From assembly GCA_039881045.1 (NCBI GenBank), contig JAYWVB010000041.1, positions 124,001-188,000 of the forward strand: 64,000 nucleotides of DNA. The letters are read 5' to 3'. A program made the position numbers and the translations under genes. The notes beneath the pieces were generated by a model, which saw only the letters and a program-made list of their open reading frames with translations, ran no database searches and was not told the origin of the DNA. This document shows, one piece after another, positions 11,272-23,414 of the stretch. The stretch comes from Chaetomium olivaceum (lineage: Eukaryota > Ascomycota > Sordariomycetes > Sordariales > Chaetomiaceae). Each line of letters starts with the position of its first letter. The stretch's first letter is position 1.

Positions 11272-13041
11272 ATGGCTGATAACGGTCCTTCCGCGGCCTC
11301 TGGCCAACTCCCGCCCCCGCCGCAGCCCAACGCCGGCGCACCTGGCTACGAGAACGGCCAGAACGCTGGCTCGAACCCGTCGCACATGCCTCCCCCTCCT
11401 CTGCATATTCCGCAGAACACCAATCCGATCCCGACCGCGATCACTTCCCCGATGGGTGGCGGCGGCGACAAGAGCGGCATGATGTCCCCGGGCAGTGCTG
11501 GCCCCTTTGGTCGCCGTGCCGCCCCGGAACCGAACAAGCGTGCGCTGTACGTCGGAGGCTTGGACCCGCGCGTCACCGAGGACGTTTTGCGTCAAATCTT
11601 CGAGACCACCGGCCATGTTCAGAGTGTCAAGATCATTCCGGATAAGAATGTAAGTCTATCTCAGCCTCTCTGACCCCTCCATCCGGAATTGGCCCACCCG
11701 ATTGAAGCCTTTCCACCTTTTTTTCCCAATCTGAAGTTTTTTTTCGCTTTGTTTTTTTCCTTTTTGGCTTGCATGCTGACTGGTTTCTGGAGGCCAAGGG
11801 TTACAACTACGGTTTCGTTGAGTACGACGACCCCGGTGCCGCTGAACGCGCCATGCAGACCTTGAATGGCCGCCGTGTCCATCAGTCGGTACGTTTGTCA
11901 CGACATGTAAAGGGAATAAAATATCGGTTCTAATATGCGCTGCGCTGTGTAGGAGATTCGCGTCAACTGGGCTTATCAGTCCAACAGCACCAACAAGGAG
12001 GACACTTCGAACCATTTTCATATCTTCGTCGGCGATCTCTCTAACGAAGTCAATGACGAGGTCCTCCTCCAGGCCTTTTCGGCCTTTGGCTCCGTTTCCG
12101 AGGCCCGCGTCATGTGGGACATGAAGACCGGCCGCTCTCGCGGTTACGGCTTCGTTGCCTTCCGCGAGCGGCCGGATGCCGAGAAGGCCCTGAGCTCCAT
12201 GGATGGCGAGTGGCTCGGCTCCCGTGCTATCCGCTGCAACTGGGCCAACCAAAAGGGCCAGCCGTCCATGGCCCAGCAGCAGGCCATGCAGCAGATGGGC
12301 ATGACCCCGACCACGCCGTACGGCCACCATCACTTCCCTACCCATGGTGTCCACAGCTACGACATGATCGTCAACCAGACCCCGGCCTGGCAAACCACTT
12401 GCTACGTTGGTAACCTGACTCCCTACACTACCCAGCAAGACATCGTCCCGCTCTTCCAGAACTTTGGCTTCGTCGTCGAGTCTCGTTTCCAAGCCGACCG
12501 CGGCTTCTCCTTCGTCAAGATGGATACTCACGAGAATGCCGCCATGGCCATCTGCCAGCTGAACGGTTACAACGTCAATGGTCGCCCGCTCAAGTGCAGC
12601 GTAAGTATTTTCAAAATATCACATCGGGCTTGCCGGCATCAGAAGCTAACCAATGCACAGTGGGGCAAGGACAAGACGCCTAGCCATCCCCAGCAGTTTG
12701 ACCCCAACCAGCAGTACAGCCCTCAGAGCGCGCAGACCCCTGGTTACCCCGGTACGCCCTCCACCTATTTTAACCAGTACGGTGGTGGTACGTATCCCCG
12801 CGAGGCTGCTGCTCCGAACTCGGTAGTTAACGCCCCCGTAGGTTCGTACGGTCCGGGTCAGCAGCCGGGTTACGCCGGTCCCCAGGCCCAGTCGCCGGCC
12901 GGCTATGGTGCCCAGCCCATGGGCTACAGCGGTCCCCCGAGCGCTGGCGGCTATGGCCGCGGCCAGCAGTCCAACGCGCAGTGGAACCAGCCCCCCCCTG
13001 GCCAAAACTTTAACAACGGCTTCTCCGGTTACCAAGGTTAG
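11272..13041 (+). CDS. PUB1: Pub1/TIA-1-type RNA-binding protein with three RRMs
   Basis: Nuclear-cytoplasmic poly(U)-binding protein family; yeast Pub1 controls mRNA stability and enters stress granules. Exons 11272-11649, 11793-11888, 11953-12600 and 12661-13041 give 500 residues with every junction in phase 0. RRM1 (about 90-162) has RNP2 LYVGGL and RNP1 YNYGFVEY, the latter after the first intron; RRM2 (about 178-253) has IFVGDL and RGYGFVAF; RRM3 (about 307-375) has CYVGNL and RGFSFVKM. A Pro/Gly-rich head (PPPPQP) and a Gln/Tyr/Gly/Pro-rich tail flank them; the tail is prion-like. The second exon starts after a GAG acceptor, which is uncommon, but the AKGYNYGFVEY reading across it fits the family. 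No frame break is present. The leader is long and pyrimidine-rich. Confidence 0.93.
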
Positions 13042-15419
13042 GGGTCTGGTCACCACCGCCGCCGTTGAAGGGCGGCATCTGCGACGGGCCATGACTTTCA
13101 ATCGTCTTTCCTTTGGACAACGCCGATTCTGGAGCGTTGCAATTTCTTCCAAACGTCGAAATGCCTTTTCATGATCTGAGGAACCTTTCAGGCAGTCATT
13201 CAAGTTGATTTTCGGGGAAATCTGGTCGGGAAATTGAGCGTCCTTTGCTTCTTTCGTTTGGTGTATTACGTTCCTCGCTCCGCAACCCCGTTTTTCATGG
13301 CCATTGTCGTCGTTGTCTTCGTCTTCGTTTTCCAGTCCTTTTCTTCTTGCAGTGATTCCCCCACGGGCATGATCTGATCAGTTGCTACGGCATTTTTTAC
13401 TCCTCTCTCTCTTGCTCAAAACTTTCAACTCTCTAGTGATTTCGTGTTTTGTGGTGTTTCCCCTTCTTCTCTCTTATGCCGTGCGCTGGATACCACTTGA
13501 TCGAATTACGGCACATGTTCTTTTGCCTGCTTAACCGGCCACTTTTTTCTTGGGGAACGAGATTACGATTTCCGATGTCAAACTAACTACTCGGTCAGGT
13601 CTGCTTGCACAGGAGTATCAGGTGGTTGAGGGATTTCTCTTTATTCCTATCTCAAATGCGCGGGACGGAGTCAAGGACCGTTGTCTGCTCGAGTCCGCCA
13701 AACAAACGCCATCGAGTTCAAATCGCTCAGAGGAGGGGATTGTTGTCGGTGAAGGGAAACCCCTGAACCGGAGTTTCCAGGCTGAGGTTCCATCTTTGGG
13801 GAGGCTACCTGCTAGGGTTTCGTTGACGGTGGGGATTTGATCTAAGGAGGTTTACCTGGAATGGGCGAAGATCAGAAGAACAAAACTGGTGTTCTGGATA
13901 ACGAAGAATTGGAAGTTTTGGTTACTGCCACCCCACGCTGCCAACCTGATCAATCTTCGCCATTGATGAGTGACATCCAACCCCATCCAACATGCCCAAC
14001 AAATGCCATCGGCTGGTCTCAGCGAAACCATAACGTTACCTAAAAAGGAATTTATAGGGATAAGGTTTGTGTACATCAATGCGGGCGGGGTGGTGGTGGG
14101 CGACACGAAGTGAAGATTGGGCATCAACGGCCACCGGCCCCTGAGTAGGCGCGTTTCCAGTGGCCAATGAATCCCTCCTCCGGCTGGGCACAAATTCAAG
14201 TTTCTCTTTTGCAAAGGGTCTCGCCATTACCGGATAGGAGGTATGCCAGAAGATTGAAATTTTCAGCTCCGTTTGAAATTCCGATTTGTTTCCCGAGTGC
14301 CTGTGTGTTGGTTGCCAGCTCTGGAAAGTGAAAGTGTTGAGCATGTGACGAAGTTCTAGTCCTCGGCCAAAGCACCCTATCCAGACCCGTGGGCTAAGAT
14401 AGAAGTTGTGCATATTCACAGGCCTTCGATTCATTTACAATATCTCCTAGAAACTCTACAGTTGTTTATTGTGGCTATGCAATGATGGTACTTTTTGAAA
14501 ACGTTTCGTCCGTGGGCACGAAATGCGCGCGACACACGATTGCGATCCACGTTGAAAACCGATGTGACAATGCCCCCGGTTTTAGGGGCGAAAACGGCAA
14601 GGCATCAAGAAGATCGCAAGTGAAACCGGAACACAGGGACCGCCCGTGTTGGAGAGTTAGGACAGTCTAGAATCGCGGCAGGTCAACTGCTTTTTCATTG
14701 TTGGATGATTGCGCTTGGTTGACCTGGAGTGCCCAGCTGAGAGCGGCGTTTCTTCTCTGGCTCAAACCCACCTGAGCTGCGGGGGCTGGAACGTCAAAAG
14801 TCGGTGCTCATCAACTTCGATTTGCAGGGGTGGGTGCCCGATGGGCCAAGGGCCTCCCTAGGGATTCATCTGAACAGCGCTGCCGCCCACTACAATCGTC
14901 ATCGGTCGGTCGTAGGTAGGAAGGTCGTCTCTGTTGTCGGGCGGCTTAGTGTGCCTGAACTTTTTTTCCTCTTCACATCCCCCACTCTTTACCCAGAAAA
15001 AATCGGTAGTAACCTACCTACTACATACAAAAAGGATCTCGGCCGCACTCGTCTTGTGCCACTCGACAACGGGAACGACCCTCCATCCGCAATCCTTTCC
15101 CGCCCCAGTAATTCACCCCCTCGTTTCTCTCTCGCAGTGCAGTGCAGGGCGGGTCTCTCACAGCTCCTGCCAAACGCGTCCACACAAGCGCCCTTTCTAC
15201 CCCTGCTCCAGAACTTGGCTGGCTGCGCAGTGGACTGTGGGCCGTGGCAGACCCGCTTTCTTGGCTGGGAGCGGGTCCCCCTCCCCTCCGCACCAAGAGC
15301 CCAAGGACTCCAAACTCATTTACCCTGCCTTGCTGCGACACAGACAAAGTACAGCACAACACCATCACAACACATAATCCGCCAGCGTTGTCGTCCCGTT
15401 GTTTCCAGAAGCAGCAGCC
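13042..15419. other. Intergenic region (PUB1 3' end, YAK1 promoter and leader)
   Basis: Nothing protein-coding that I can support. About 13050-13550 is T- and C-rich 3' untranslated or terminator-like sequence. From about 14790 the sequence resembles the YAK1 promoter and leader; a TAGGTAGG motif (about 14914) and its reverse form CCTACCTA (about 15013) occur there. Confidence 0.55.
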
Positions 15420-16077
15420 ATGGAGCAATGGCAGGCGTACAACGACCCTGCCAGCGCCGGCGGCCAGCGACGGTACAATGGAAGCACTGGCAGCCAAATG
15501 TCGCCGCGGGACTTTGGTAGCGGCCCCCAGAACCCGGCGCAACAGCCCCCGGCGGGCTTCAAGTACGACAACTACCAGGGCGGCCTGAATCCCCACCAGA
15601 CGCCGCCGTCGGCAACGTCGCCTATGGCAAGCCCTCTTCTGCACGACGGTAACGGCGACGTCTCGATGCAAGATTCCCATGATTCCTACGCCGCCATGAA
15701 CTCCAGCGCCAAGTACCCAATGCGGCCGCATCACCAACAACATCCCTCGAGCGGTCGTACTGCCAACCTCCAGCAAGAGCCTTCTGCCGCCGCCCAGCGA
15801 TACTCGCCCATGGAGGTTTGTCCCCTACGTCGCCCTACGGCCCCAAGACTAGCAGCGCAAGCCAGTTTTCGCAGCAGCCCGCGCAACGGCAATCGCCCAC
15901 CCGCTCGTCGGACTATGCCCCGCAGCAGAACCCTTATTACAGCACCCGTCAAGCGGCGCCCCAACTCCCTCCGATCAATCCCTACGGTGGCAGTCAGGAT
16001 TCCTACTCCCCGTCGGCCATGACTCCCATGGACGGTTCCTATGTCGATCCCAAGTCGCCCAAGCGTGCCCCGCAGCT

Positions 16078-16117
<40 letters not shown>

Positions 16118-18453
16118 ACAATCCAGGACAAAGGTCCTGTGCCTGAGTTCAAGCGCATCCGAGCTTCGACAGATCTCAAGCCCAAGGTCAACAGCCAACC
16201 TGCATTTCGGCGAGCCAACCCGGAAGGTGGCTTTCTTAGCGTCAGTGACCGGTCCCAATGCGCTACATGCTTTGTCGCTGGATTTACTAACCAACCCATC
16301 ACAGCCCCTCCAAGCGCTCACGGTGCAACTCCCGGCTACATACCGAATCTGCAACCCCGGCTTCAAGTACGAGTCGTCGCGTAACCCTCGCCGTGTTTTG
16401 ACGAAGCCGAGCAAGGGCATGAAGAACGATGGCTACGACAATGAGGATAGTGATTACATTCTCTACGTTAACGACATCCTTGGCTCTGAGGAGGCTGGTC
16501 ACAAGTACGATTCCGTTCCAGGAGTGGGGAATACGGAAATGCAGTGGCTAATTACTTATGTTCAGAAACCGATATTTGATCTTGGATGTTCTCGGCCAGG
16601 GCACGTTCGGCCAGGTCGTGAAATGCCAGAACATGAAAACCCAGGAAGTTGTCGCTGTCAAGGTCATCAAGAACCGCACAGCATACTTCAACCAGAGCAT
16701 GATGGAGGTGTCTGTTTTGGATTTGGTCAGTCACTAATGTGCCTGCCCATTGTTTCGAGCCGTTCGGAATGCTGACCGAACATAGCTCAACACCAAGCTG
16801 GACAAGAACGACGATCACCACCTCCTGCGACTCAAAGATACCTTCATTCACAGACAACATCTGTGCTTGGTGTTTGAGTTGCTCAGCGTGAACTTGTACG
16901 AGCTTATCAAGCAGAACCAGTTCCGGGGTCTCAGCACAACCCTCGTTCGTGTTTTTGCTCAGCAGCTCTTGAACGGCTTGGCTCTGCTCAACAAGGCAAG
17001 GTTGATCCACTGCGACCTGAAACCGGAGAACATTCTCCTCAAAAATCTTGAAAGCCCTATCATCAAGATCATTGATTTTGGTTCCGCTTGCGACGAACGG
17101 CAAACAGTTTACACATACATCCAGTCCAGGTTCTATCGGTCACCTGAGGTCCTGCTCGGCCTACCCTATTCCTCGGCCATCGATATGTGGTCGCTAGGGT
17201 GCATTGTCGTGGAACTCTTCCTTGGTTTGCCCCTATTCCCAGGTTCGTCCGAGTACAACCAGGTCTCCCGAATTGTCGAGATGCTCGGCAACCCTCCAAA
17301 TTGGATGATTGAGATGGGCAAGCAAGCTGGCGAATTCTTCGAGAAGAGGCAGGACGAATTCGGCCGTCGAACTTATCATCTGAAGAGCATGGAGCAATAC
17401 TCACGGGAACGTAACACGAAGGAACAACCTAGCAAGAAGTACTTCCAGGCCAACACGTTGCCCGAGATTATCAAGTCGTACCCGATGCCTCGGAAGAATA
17501 TGAAGCAGTCGGAAATCGATAGGGGTAAGTTGTCACTGATCGTCGCTACTGAGAGAATAAGGGAATTGACCAGAATCACAGAGATGAATAACCGCATTGC
17601 CTTCATCGACTTTGTCAGGGGTCTGCTGACTATCAACCCTCTCGAAAGGTGGTCGCCACAGCAGGCAAAGCTGCATCCTTTTATCACACAACAAAAGTAT
17701 ACTGGCCAGTTTGTGCCGCCAATGAACCTCAAGGCGAGCGCTCTCAACCGATCACCAGCCCCTGGCACACAGCAACAAATACAGGCTGAGGCCGTGAGCA
17801 AACAAAGGGCCCAGGCAGCTCAAGCCCAAGCGCAGGCAAGCACAGCAGCCCAAGGGGCTTACGGGTCTATGGGTGCCGTGCAGTATCAGCAGCAGCAGCA
17901 GCAGCAACAGCAGCAACAACAACAACAACAGCAGCAGCAGCAGCAGCAGCCGCAGGCCCACCCACAGCAACAACCACCGCTCTACGGGAACAATAACATG
18001 TACACTCCGACCGGTGCGCAACCAGGGGCGCCGCCCCCGTACAGTGGTCAGCAGGGTGGATATGGCCAAATGGGTATGGCGCAAGCATCCGTGCAGATGC
18101 CGCCGGCCAACTACGCGCAATCCAACCTGTATGCTCAGCAAAATCGGCCTAGGCAGCGCGCTTCTACGATGGAGCAGCAACAGAGCGGCATTCCCGCCGC
18201 TATCCAGAGAGTAGCCAGCCACCTCGACCCCACCCAACCCATCCGACTCCAGCCCAGCCCGGCGTACTACCCGCCCCCACCAGAAGGTCTGGCCGGCATG
18301 GACCACCAGCAAGCCAGCAGGCAGCCAAGGAGAGGGAGCCGAGCGCAGCAGGGCGGACGCGGCGGCGGCAACAGCCGCGACTTTATCCGAAATCTGGAGG
18401 CGCGCACGATGGAGGAGGGATTCATGGGCAGTGGTCAGAGTCCTTGGCATTAA
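15420..18453 (+). CDS. YAK1: DYRK-family protein kinase Yak1, one frame break
   Basis: Dual-specificity Tyr-regulated kinase that, in yeasts and filamentous fungi, restrains growth and drives stress responses downstream of PKA/TOR. Exons: 15420-16240, 16305-16504, 16566-16725, 16786-17524, 17582-18453; about 930 residues after adding one base at the T3 run 15817-15819, where MEV must continue as LSPTSPYGPK. Pro/Gln-rich N-terminus with a polyQ tract; conserved pre-kinase segment YRICNPGFKYESS; kinase domain about 342-677 with GQGTFGQVV (ATP loop), AVKVIKN (catalytic Lys), HCDLKPENILL, DFGSA and the YTY activation motif before RFYRSPE. The C-terminus is Gln/Pro-rich with a long polyQ tract and ends near a basic RRGSRAQQGGRGGG patch. 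Two introns use the donor GTCAGT. The last intron (57 bp) is in-frame. Confidence 0.93.
16079..16116 (+). repeat. CAG repeat encoding polyQ (Yak1 N-terminal region)
   Basis: Near-pure CAG run, about 13 Gln codons with two CAA interruptions, inside YAK1 exon 1. Confidence 0.95.
17887..17950 (+). repeat. CAG/CAA repeat encoding polyQ (Yak1 C-terminal region)
   Basis: About 21 consecutive Gln codons, mixing CAG and CAA, downstream of the Yak1 kinase domain. Confidence 0.95.
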
Positions 18454-19613
18454 AGATTGCTGTCCGGCGGGTTGGGTGGTGGGTGGGTGGCGGGCTGCGA
18501 GTTGGATACGTATGACTTTACGCGAGAGACACGAAGTGGGCGGGAGGGGGAGGGAGGACGGGCATGATTGTTGCGGGGCTTTTCTTTCTCCCATTGATGC
18601 AAATTGCTGCAGCTGCAATTTTTCTGGCGTTCCGAGACTCGCTGCTTTGCTTGCTTTCTTGCCTAGGTGCTAGGTTTAAAGCTGCATTATCATTCGAGTC
18701 ATCACCCATTGTCATATTATTTGTTGTCATTCCTGCCTGCCGCGCTGTGTCCTTTTTACAACCTTTGCTTGGATGGGTGGGGGATGATGGATGGATAGTA
18801 GGGGAGGGTGGGTTAATGAAAAAGAACATTGGGGGGAATCAATCAACATTGGGGCGGGCGGCAGCACAAATGCATTTATTTATTTGGCTTGTTGTTGACT
18901 ATGTATATGGTTATACTCTTCTTCTTCTCTTTTGCTGCACTGGTGGGTTTGGTCTGGTTTGTTTATCCTGCCGTTCCGTGTTAGGTTTGTTTGAATAAAC
19001 GCTGGCAATGAAATGGCATTTTGGGAATAAAAGTATTAAATGGGAGGGCATGTATTGACTGAGCATGTTAACTTTCTTCTTAACCATCAAAAAGAGGTTT
19101 ACCTGACCAGTAAATTTCCTGGAGTAGACCGTTCTTGATGAGACAATGCGTGTGGATAAGTCTATTTAAATAGGAAATAGATAACATAGTAGCTAAGGAA
19201 ATATGTGTATCTCGGTAGTTAATCTACCTATGTTACAATTGAAATGTATCTAGGGCTCCAAGAGTTGACTTACTTACGGTTGATCAATGCATGATGATCA
19301 AAATGCGTGTCATGGTACTGTGCGGATACAGTTCGGGTCCCGGACAAGATTCCGATTGTTCTTAGCTTCGATCTGTTGCAGGGGGCAGGCGAACAAATCC
19401 TCTGCTTGACGCGCGCCAGAAACACGGTCCAGCGACAAACCGCCCGCAGCCATTGTTGGAGAGGCGCCTCAGCTGCAGACTTGCCTTCAACAACAAAAAC
19501 TCATCACGACACCTTCTATTTTACCGCGCCCTACAAAGAAGTCATTGAATTGAACCCGCGCATCGGCACTCTTTTTCACTTGGCCGACCGAGTCACCTAA
19601 TTTACCCAGCAAC
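18454..19613. other. Intergenic region, partly AT-rich
   Basis: No gene seen. About 18990-19260 is the most AT-rich stretch of the neighbourhood and probably includes the YAK1 terminator; the right end is the promoter of the RRM gene. Confidence 0.6.
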
Positions 19614-20845
19614 ATGGTCGCCAACGGCAAGAATGGCGCCAAAGGCACCGCCGATTTGGAAAAGATAATCCACGAGGGTATGTAATCGGGCGCGCTCACT
19701 CCTCGGACGTCGAACACCCAAAACCAACCATTCGCTCTACAGCTCGCGATCGAAAGAAGAACGAAGCGCTTGCCGCGAAGATCTTTGGCAAAGACCGCCG
19801 CTCAAGCACCCCCGCCTCCAAACCGTCCCTTACCGGCAGCCTCGCCAGCCGCGCAGGCGTGAAGAAGGTTCGTTTGCCTGATTGCTCCCCCAATCGCCCC
19901 TTTCCATCCCGCTAATATCTGTCTACGGCAGCGTGTCGAACCCGCCAGCAGACCCCGGCATAGCACAGGCAACATTGATGGGGAATGGACGCACGACCTC
20001 CACGAGACACAGACGCGGGGTCCCAGGGCCAATGGCCGAGCCAGCGGTAGTGGTGCCGGCTCCCTCGCCGCGCGCATCACCGACCCGAATGCACCGCCGA
20101 CCGGACCAGCGAGCCACAGGCGCCAGACGCGCCGCGCCGCCCAGGTAGCACAAGCCCTGATAAGATCAGAGCTGCAGCCGTCTCACGCCCGGCAGCAACA
20201 ACAGCGTTCGGCGCACCCGGAGACCGGTACCAACGGTGCCATCCCAACAGGGCCCAAGGCCATGACGAAGGCGGCGAGCACATTCAACAAGGGCATCACG
20301 ATCCGGGGTCTGGCCGGCCCATTCGTCGTCATGGCACAGAACTTTGCCCCCGGCACGACGGCGGCCGACATCGAGAGCGCCGTGACCCCTGTGGGCGGTA
20401 TCGTCGCCAGCTGTCGGGTGGTGAAGCAGCACCCGTTGGTGATTGCGGAGATCGTTTTCGAGAGCAAAGAGGGCGCCGACAACGTGATCGCCACGTTTAA
20501 CAACCAGACAGTATGTCGTTCCCGCTTCTTGACAGTCCAGTCGGTATCAAAAACTAATTGTACCAGGCCGACGGCCGTGTTTTGAACGTCTACTACAAAG
20601 TTGGCAACACCCCCTCCACCCCCGTCATCCCAGCATCAACCCGCACCTCGTCCGATAACGAAATGGTGGTAGACGGGTCCTATGGTTTTGACGAGCCGGT
20701 GGATGCGGAGCCCAGGACCGCGAAACAACCTCCCACGGGCCCAGCAGCAGGCGTGGGCAGCGGCTTGTACAGCGATAACATCGTGAAGACGAACCGCTGG
20801 GGCCGGGGTTTCAGCCGGAACGGTGGACGCTTTGGCGGGAGATAG
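19614..20845 (+). CDS. RRM-domain protein, function unassigned
   Basis: Exons 19614-19677, 19743-19867, 19932-20510 and 20567-20845 give 348 residues with all phases compatible and no frame break. A short basic N-terminus contains ARDRKKNEALAAKIFG; the middle is Arg/Gln-rich. One divergent RRM lies at about 185-270: ITIRGLAGPFVVMAQNF on the first strand and IAEIVFESKEGADNVIATF as the RNP1-like strand and helix, without the aromatic pair of a canonical RNP1. The tail ends in a Trp-Gly-Arg/Gly motif (NRWGRGFSRNGGRFGGR). The N-terminal basic segment plus central RRM plus RGG-like tail is loosely reminiscent of Yra1/ALY export adaptors, but I do not claim orthology. Confidence 0.75.
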
Positions 20846-21638
20846 AAGTTATCCCCTCCATCATAACCACTCTGGTATCGACCCTCCGCGCTTTGCATAT
20901 GTCGATAGATTTTCGAGTGTACGAGTTGCAGGCATTCTTCGCTTTCTGGTATTGGTGGTGGACCTGGGTAATCACGGAGAGCCTCGGGGTGCAGGAGAAG
21001 TGTCGTTATGTTGGTTAAGCACGGCGTACATTGGCGTTTCAGGTCTCATGGTGGGAAGGTTCGGAGAGGTCGAGAGGGCTAGAACAGCAGACGGACAGAC
21101 AAGTCAAAGGGCTAGGGGGTGTGGATTTTGCAACATAAACAACAAGAAAGAAAGACGCCATCCAACATCGCCCATTTCTGGAACTAGCATCGTCAAGTCG
21201 TCTGTGTGTTCGGACAAGTCTGGATGTTATGACCAACGAATATGGGACAATAGAGTGGTTAAGCAATGTGACATGTCGACGGGGCCTTACACCTTCGGCG
21301 GCGCCAGCGGCACCTTCCTAGGTCCTCAGGGAATCAACCTCGGCCCTCTTTCCCTGAACAGCATGGAGTGCCTTCCATAGCCTTGCCCTCAAGGCGTTGC
21401 CCGGTCCATCTATTTAGCTAGGGGGGGGTCTAGAGGCCGGAGCCACAGTCTTCGCTCTCTTCCTCGGCGAATGTCCGAGTCGGAATTATCACCAATTCTA
21501 TGCTGTTATTATAGTGTGTACGCCAACCAGGCCTCACATTGTTATCATTACTCGAGGGGTCCGTCTTCCTTTGTTTCTCCAGTTTTTACCATTGTATTGA
21601 ATTCCATCTTAAAAGTAAGGAGTCAGAGTATTGCAGAC
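20846..21638. other. Intergenic region
   Basis: 3' sequence of the RRM gene and upstream sequence of the next gene. The open frames here continue from or into those genes and have no recognisable protein features. Confidence 0.55.
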
Positions 21639-23077
21639 ATGTCGACTAGCCCTGACTTTGTCGGCCCACCGGATCAGGCGAGCCTCGAGACGAGCCTCGA
21701 GACGAGCCTCAACACAAGCCGTTCCCGAAAGTCCATAGTGTCTAGCCTCCGCCACAAGACGTCGCGACTCCTTGGCCGCAATGTCACCAGCAACGCCACA
21801 CCAGACAACACTCCCCAGCGCGTTCAACCTGATCCGCCAAAGAACAAACGCGGTTGGTTCCACTCGGTCGGTTCTCGCTTTCATCGCCATGGCCACATTG
21901 CTCTCGGCTCGTCAGAGTGCTCCCAGGAGATTCGGGTTGTGATGGAGGAAGCCCCTCAGAAAACCAACCCGCCTTCTTCTCCAGACACCACACCGCCCCG
22001 GTCGCCCATGAGACGTCGCCGTTTCAGGAGCCGTCTTCGGCTGCATTCTTTGCCCTCGAGGTTCCGCCGACGTGGAGTCTCCCTCTTTAGCCGATCGCCT
22101 TCTCTTTCGGACGAGGACAAGGAGAATTGCATAGCCATGGCTCGCCCTCCCGCGCGATCAGGAGAAGTTTCCAACACCGGGAGCTGGAGTTCGTTCCGGT
22201 CTGGTGTTCAAAGGGCTGTTCGGGGTGAGTAGTCCTCTTACCCTTAAGTAACTCATAATGGAATGTTAAACAAAGTTTAGAGGTGGTAGATGGCAGCTTC
22301 CGTTTCTCTGAGGACCGTAACCAGCACCCACACAGTGAGCAGACAAAACCCCCATATTCCAACTCTACAAGGTAGCTGACCCATATCAGGTGGTCCACCG
22401 CCCCGGCCGTCACCGTCCCGGCCGCCACGGCCACCCCCCAGAGTTCCTCTCGGGACCCTCTGGACAATCATGTCGGCCGATTCCTCGGAGTCAGTCACCC
22501 ACCTAATACCCTTTACCAAACCGCACACCTCAAAACTGACTAATATACACCCCCCCCTTTTGCAGAGGCCATGACCAACCCGACAACCAAACCGCCGGCG
22601 CCAAAAACCAAACCCAAACCACCAAGACCGAGAACACTCACCACCCCTAAAAGATACCAACTGTCCTCCCCAGACTGGTCGCCAGACTGGTCGCCGCCTT
22701 CCTCTCCGACCCGTCTCCTCGCCTCGCCCTCATCCCGCCGCAGCAGCGAGGCTTCGTCGTCCCCGGGCGGCCTGACCCATTCCGGCTCAACGGTGGACTC
22801 GTTGTCGGTGCTCACGCCGCACGGCCGCCCGGCTACTCCGATTAGTCCGGTTAGTCGTGTCGATGGTTTGGATGTGGCCGGGGTTCAGATACGCAGGGAA
22901 GATAGGGGGGGGGATGGCGAGGAGGGGGAGGAGGTGTTGAGTGGTGGTGGGGAAAGGGAATGGGAAGGGGAAGGGGAGAGGGTTGAGGACAGGTATGAGG
23001 TGGAGAGGGGCGAGGTTGGGTTGGCGAGGGAGGGAGTTAGGTCGAGGGTTGTGTCAAGCCCTGCTGTGGTTGCTTGA
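21639..23077 (+). CDS. Unrecognised Ser/Pro/Arg-rich protein
   Basis: I do not recognise this protein. The simplest model is exon 1, 21639-22224, and exon 2, 22566-23077, joined in phase 1 (365 residues). Exon 1 is rich in Ser, Arg and Pro, with a 12 bp tandem repeat encoding SLET units, a basic SRLLGRN segment, and KRGWFHSVGSRF followed by two Arg-rich blocks; it looks disordered and could be phosphorylated. Exon 2 starts Pro/Lys-rich, contains a duplicated DWSP unit, then a Ser-rich stretch, and ends in a Glu/Gly-rich region with simple GGGGA-type DNA. The 341 bp intron is long for this window and may hide one or two extra small exons (see findings). No domain, membrane segment or signal peptide is visible. 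Confidence 0.5.
21680..21719 (+). repeat. 12 bp coding tandem repeat (SLET units)
   Basis: About three copies of ACGAGCCTCGAG-type sequence inside the unrecognised protein; the last copy has diverged. Confidence 0.85.
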
Positions 23078-23414
23078 TAAGGCGTGGGGTTTGGAGTGGA
23101 GGAGAGTGGGATAGCATACGTTTACCCAGTATCGATATGGATGTGATCATAGTGTTCGCGTGGTGGGTTCGGTTCTGTAGCATTAGGAGATGGGGTTGGA
23201 AGAGTCTGAATAGAGATATCAAAAAGCCGTAGACAAAGTTCGCCCCTGACTAGGCCTACAGTGTCGAGGCAGTTGCTTAAAAATACATTCTTGACGGAGA
23301 ACAAGTCGTTAGCTCCTTTGCCATATCGTATTGTACATACATGGTATAATCTCCATCCCTAAATGTACACTAATATAATACAACCATCCCCGCCTCCCCC
23401 AGCCAACACCCCAA
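23078..23414. other. Convergent intergenic spacer
   Basis: 337 bp between the convergent unrecognised gene and the PPR gene. AT-rich patches around 23325-23390 could serve as polyadenylation signals on either strand; nothing else seen. Confidence 0.6.

Noticed and set aside
17752..18618. Minus-strand frame with a long Leu run
   Set aside because: Complement of the Yak1 CAG/CAA repeat.
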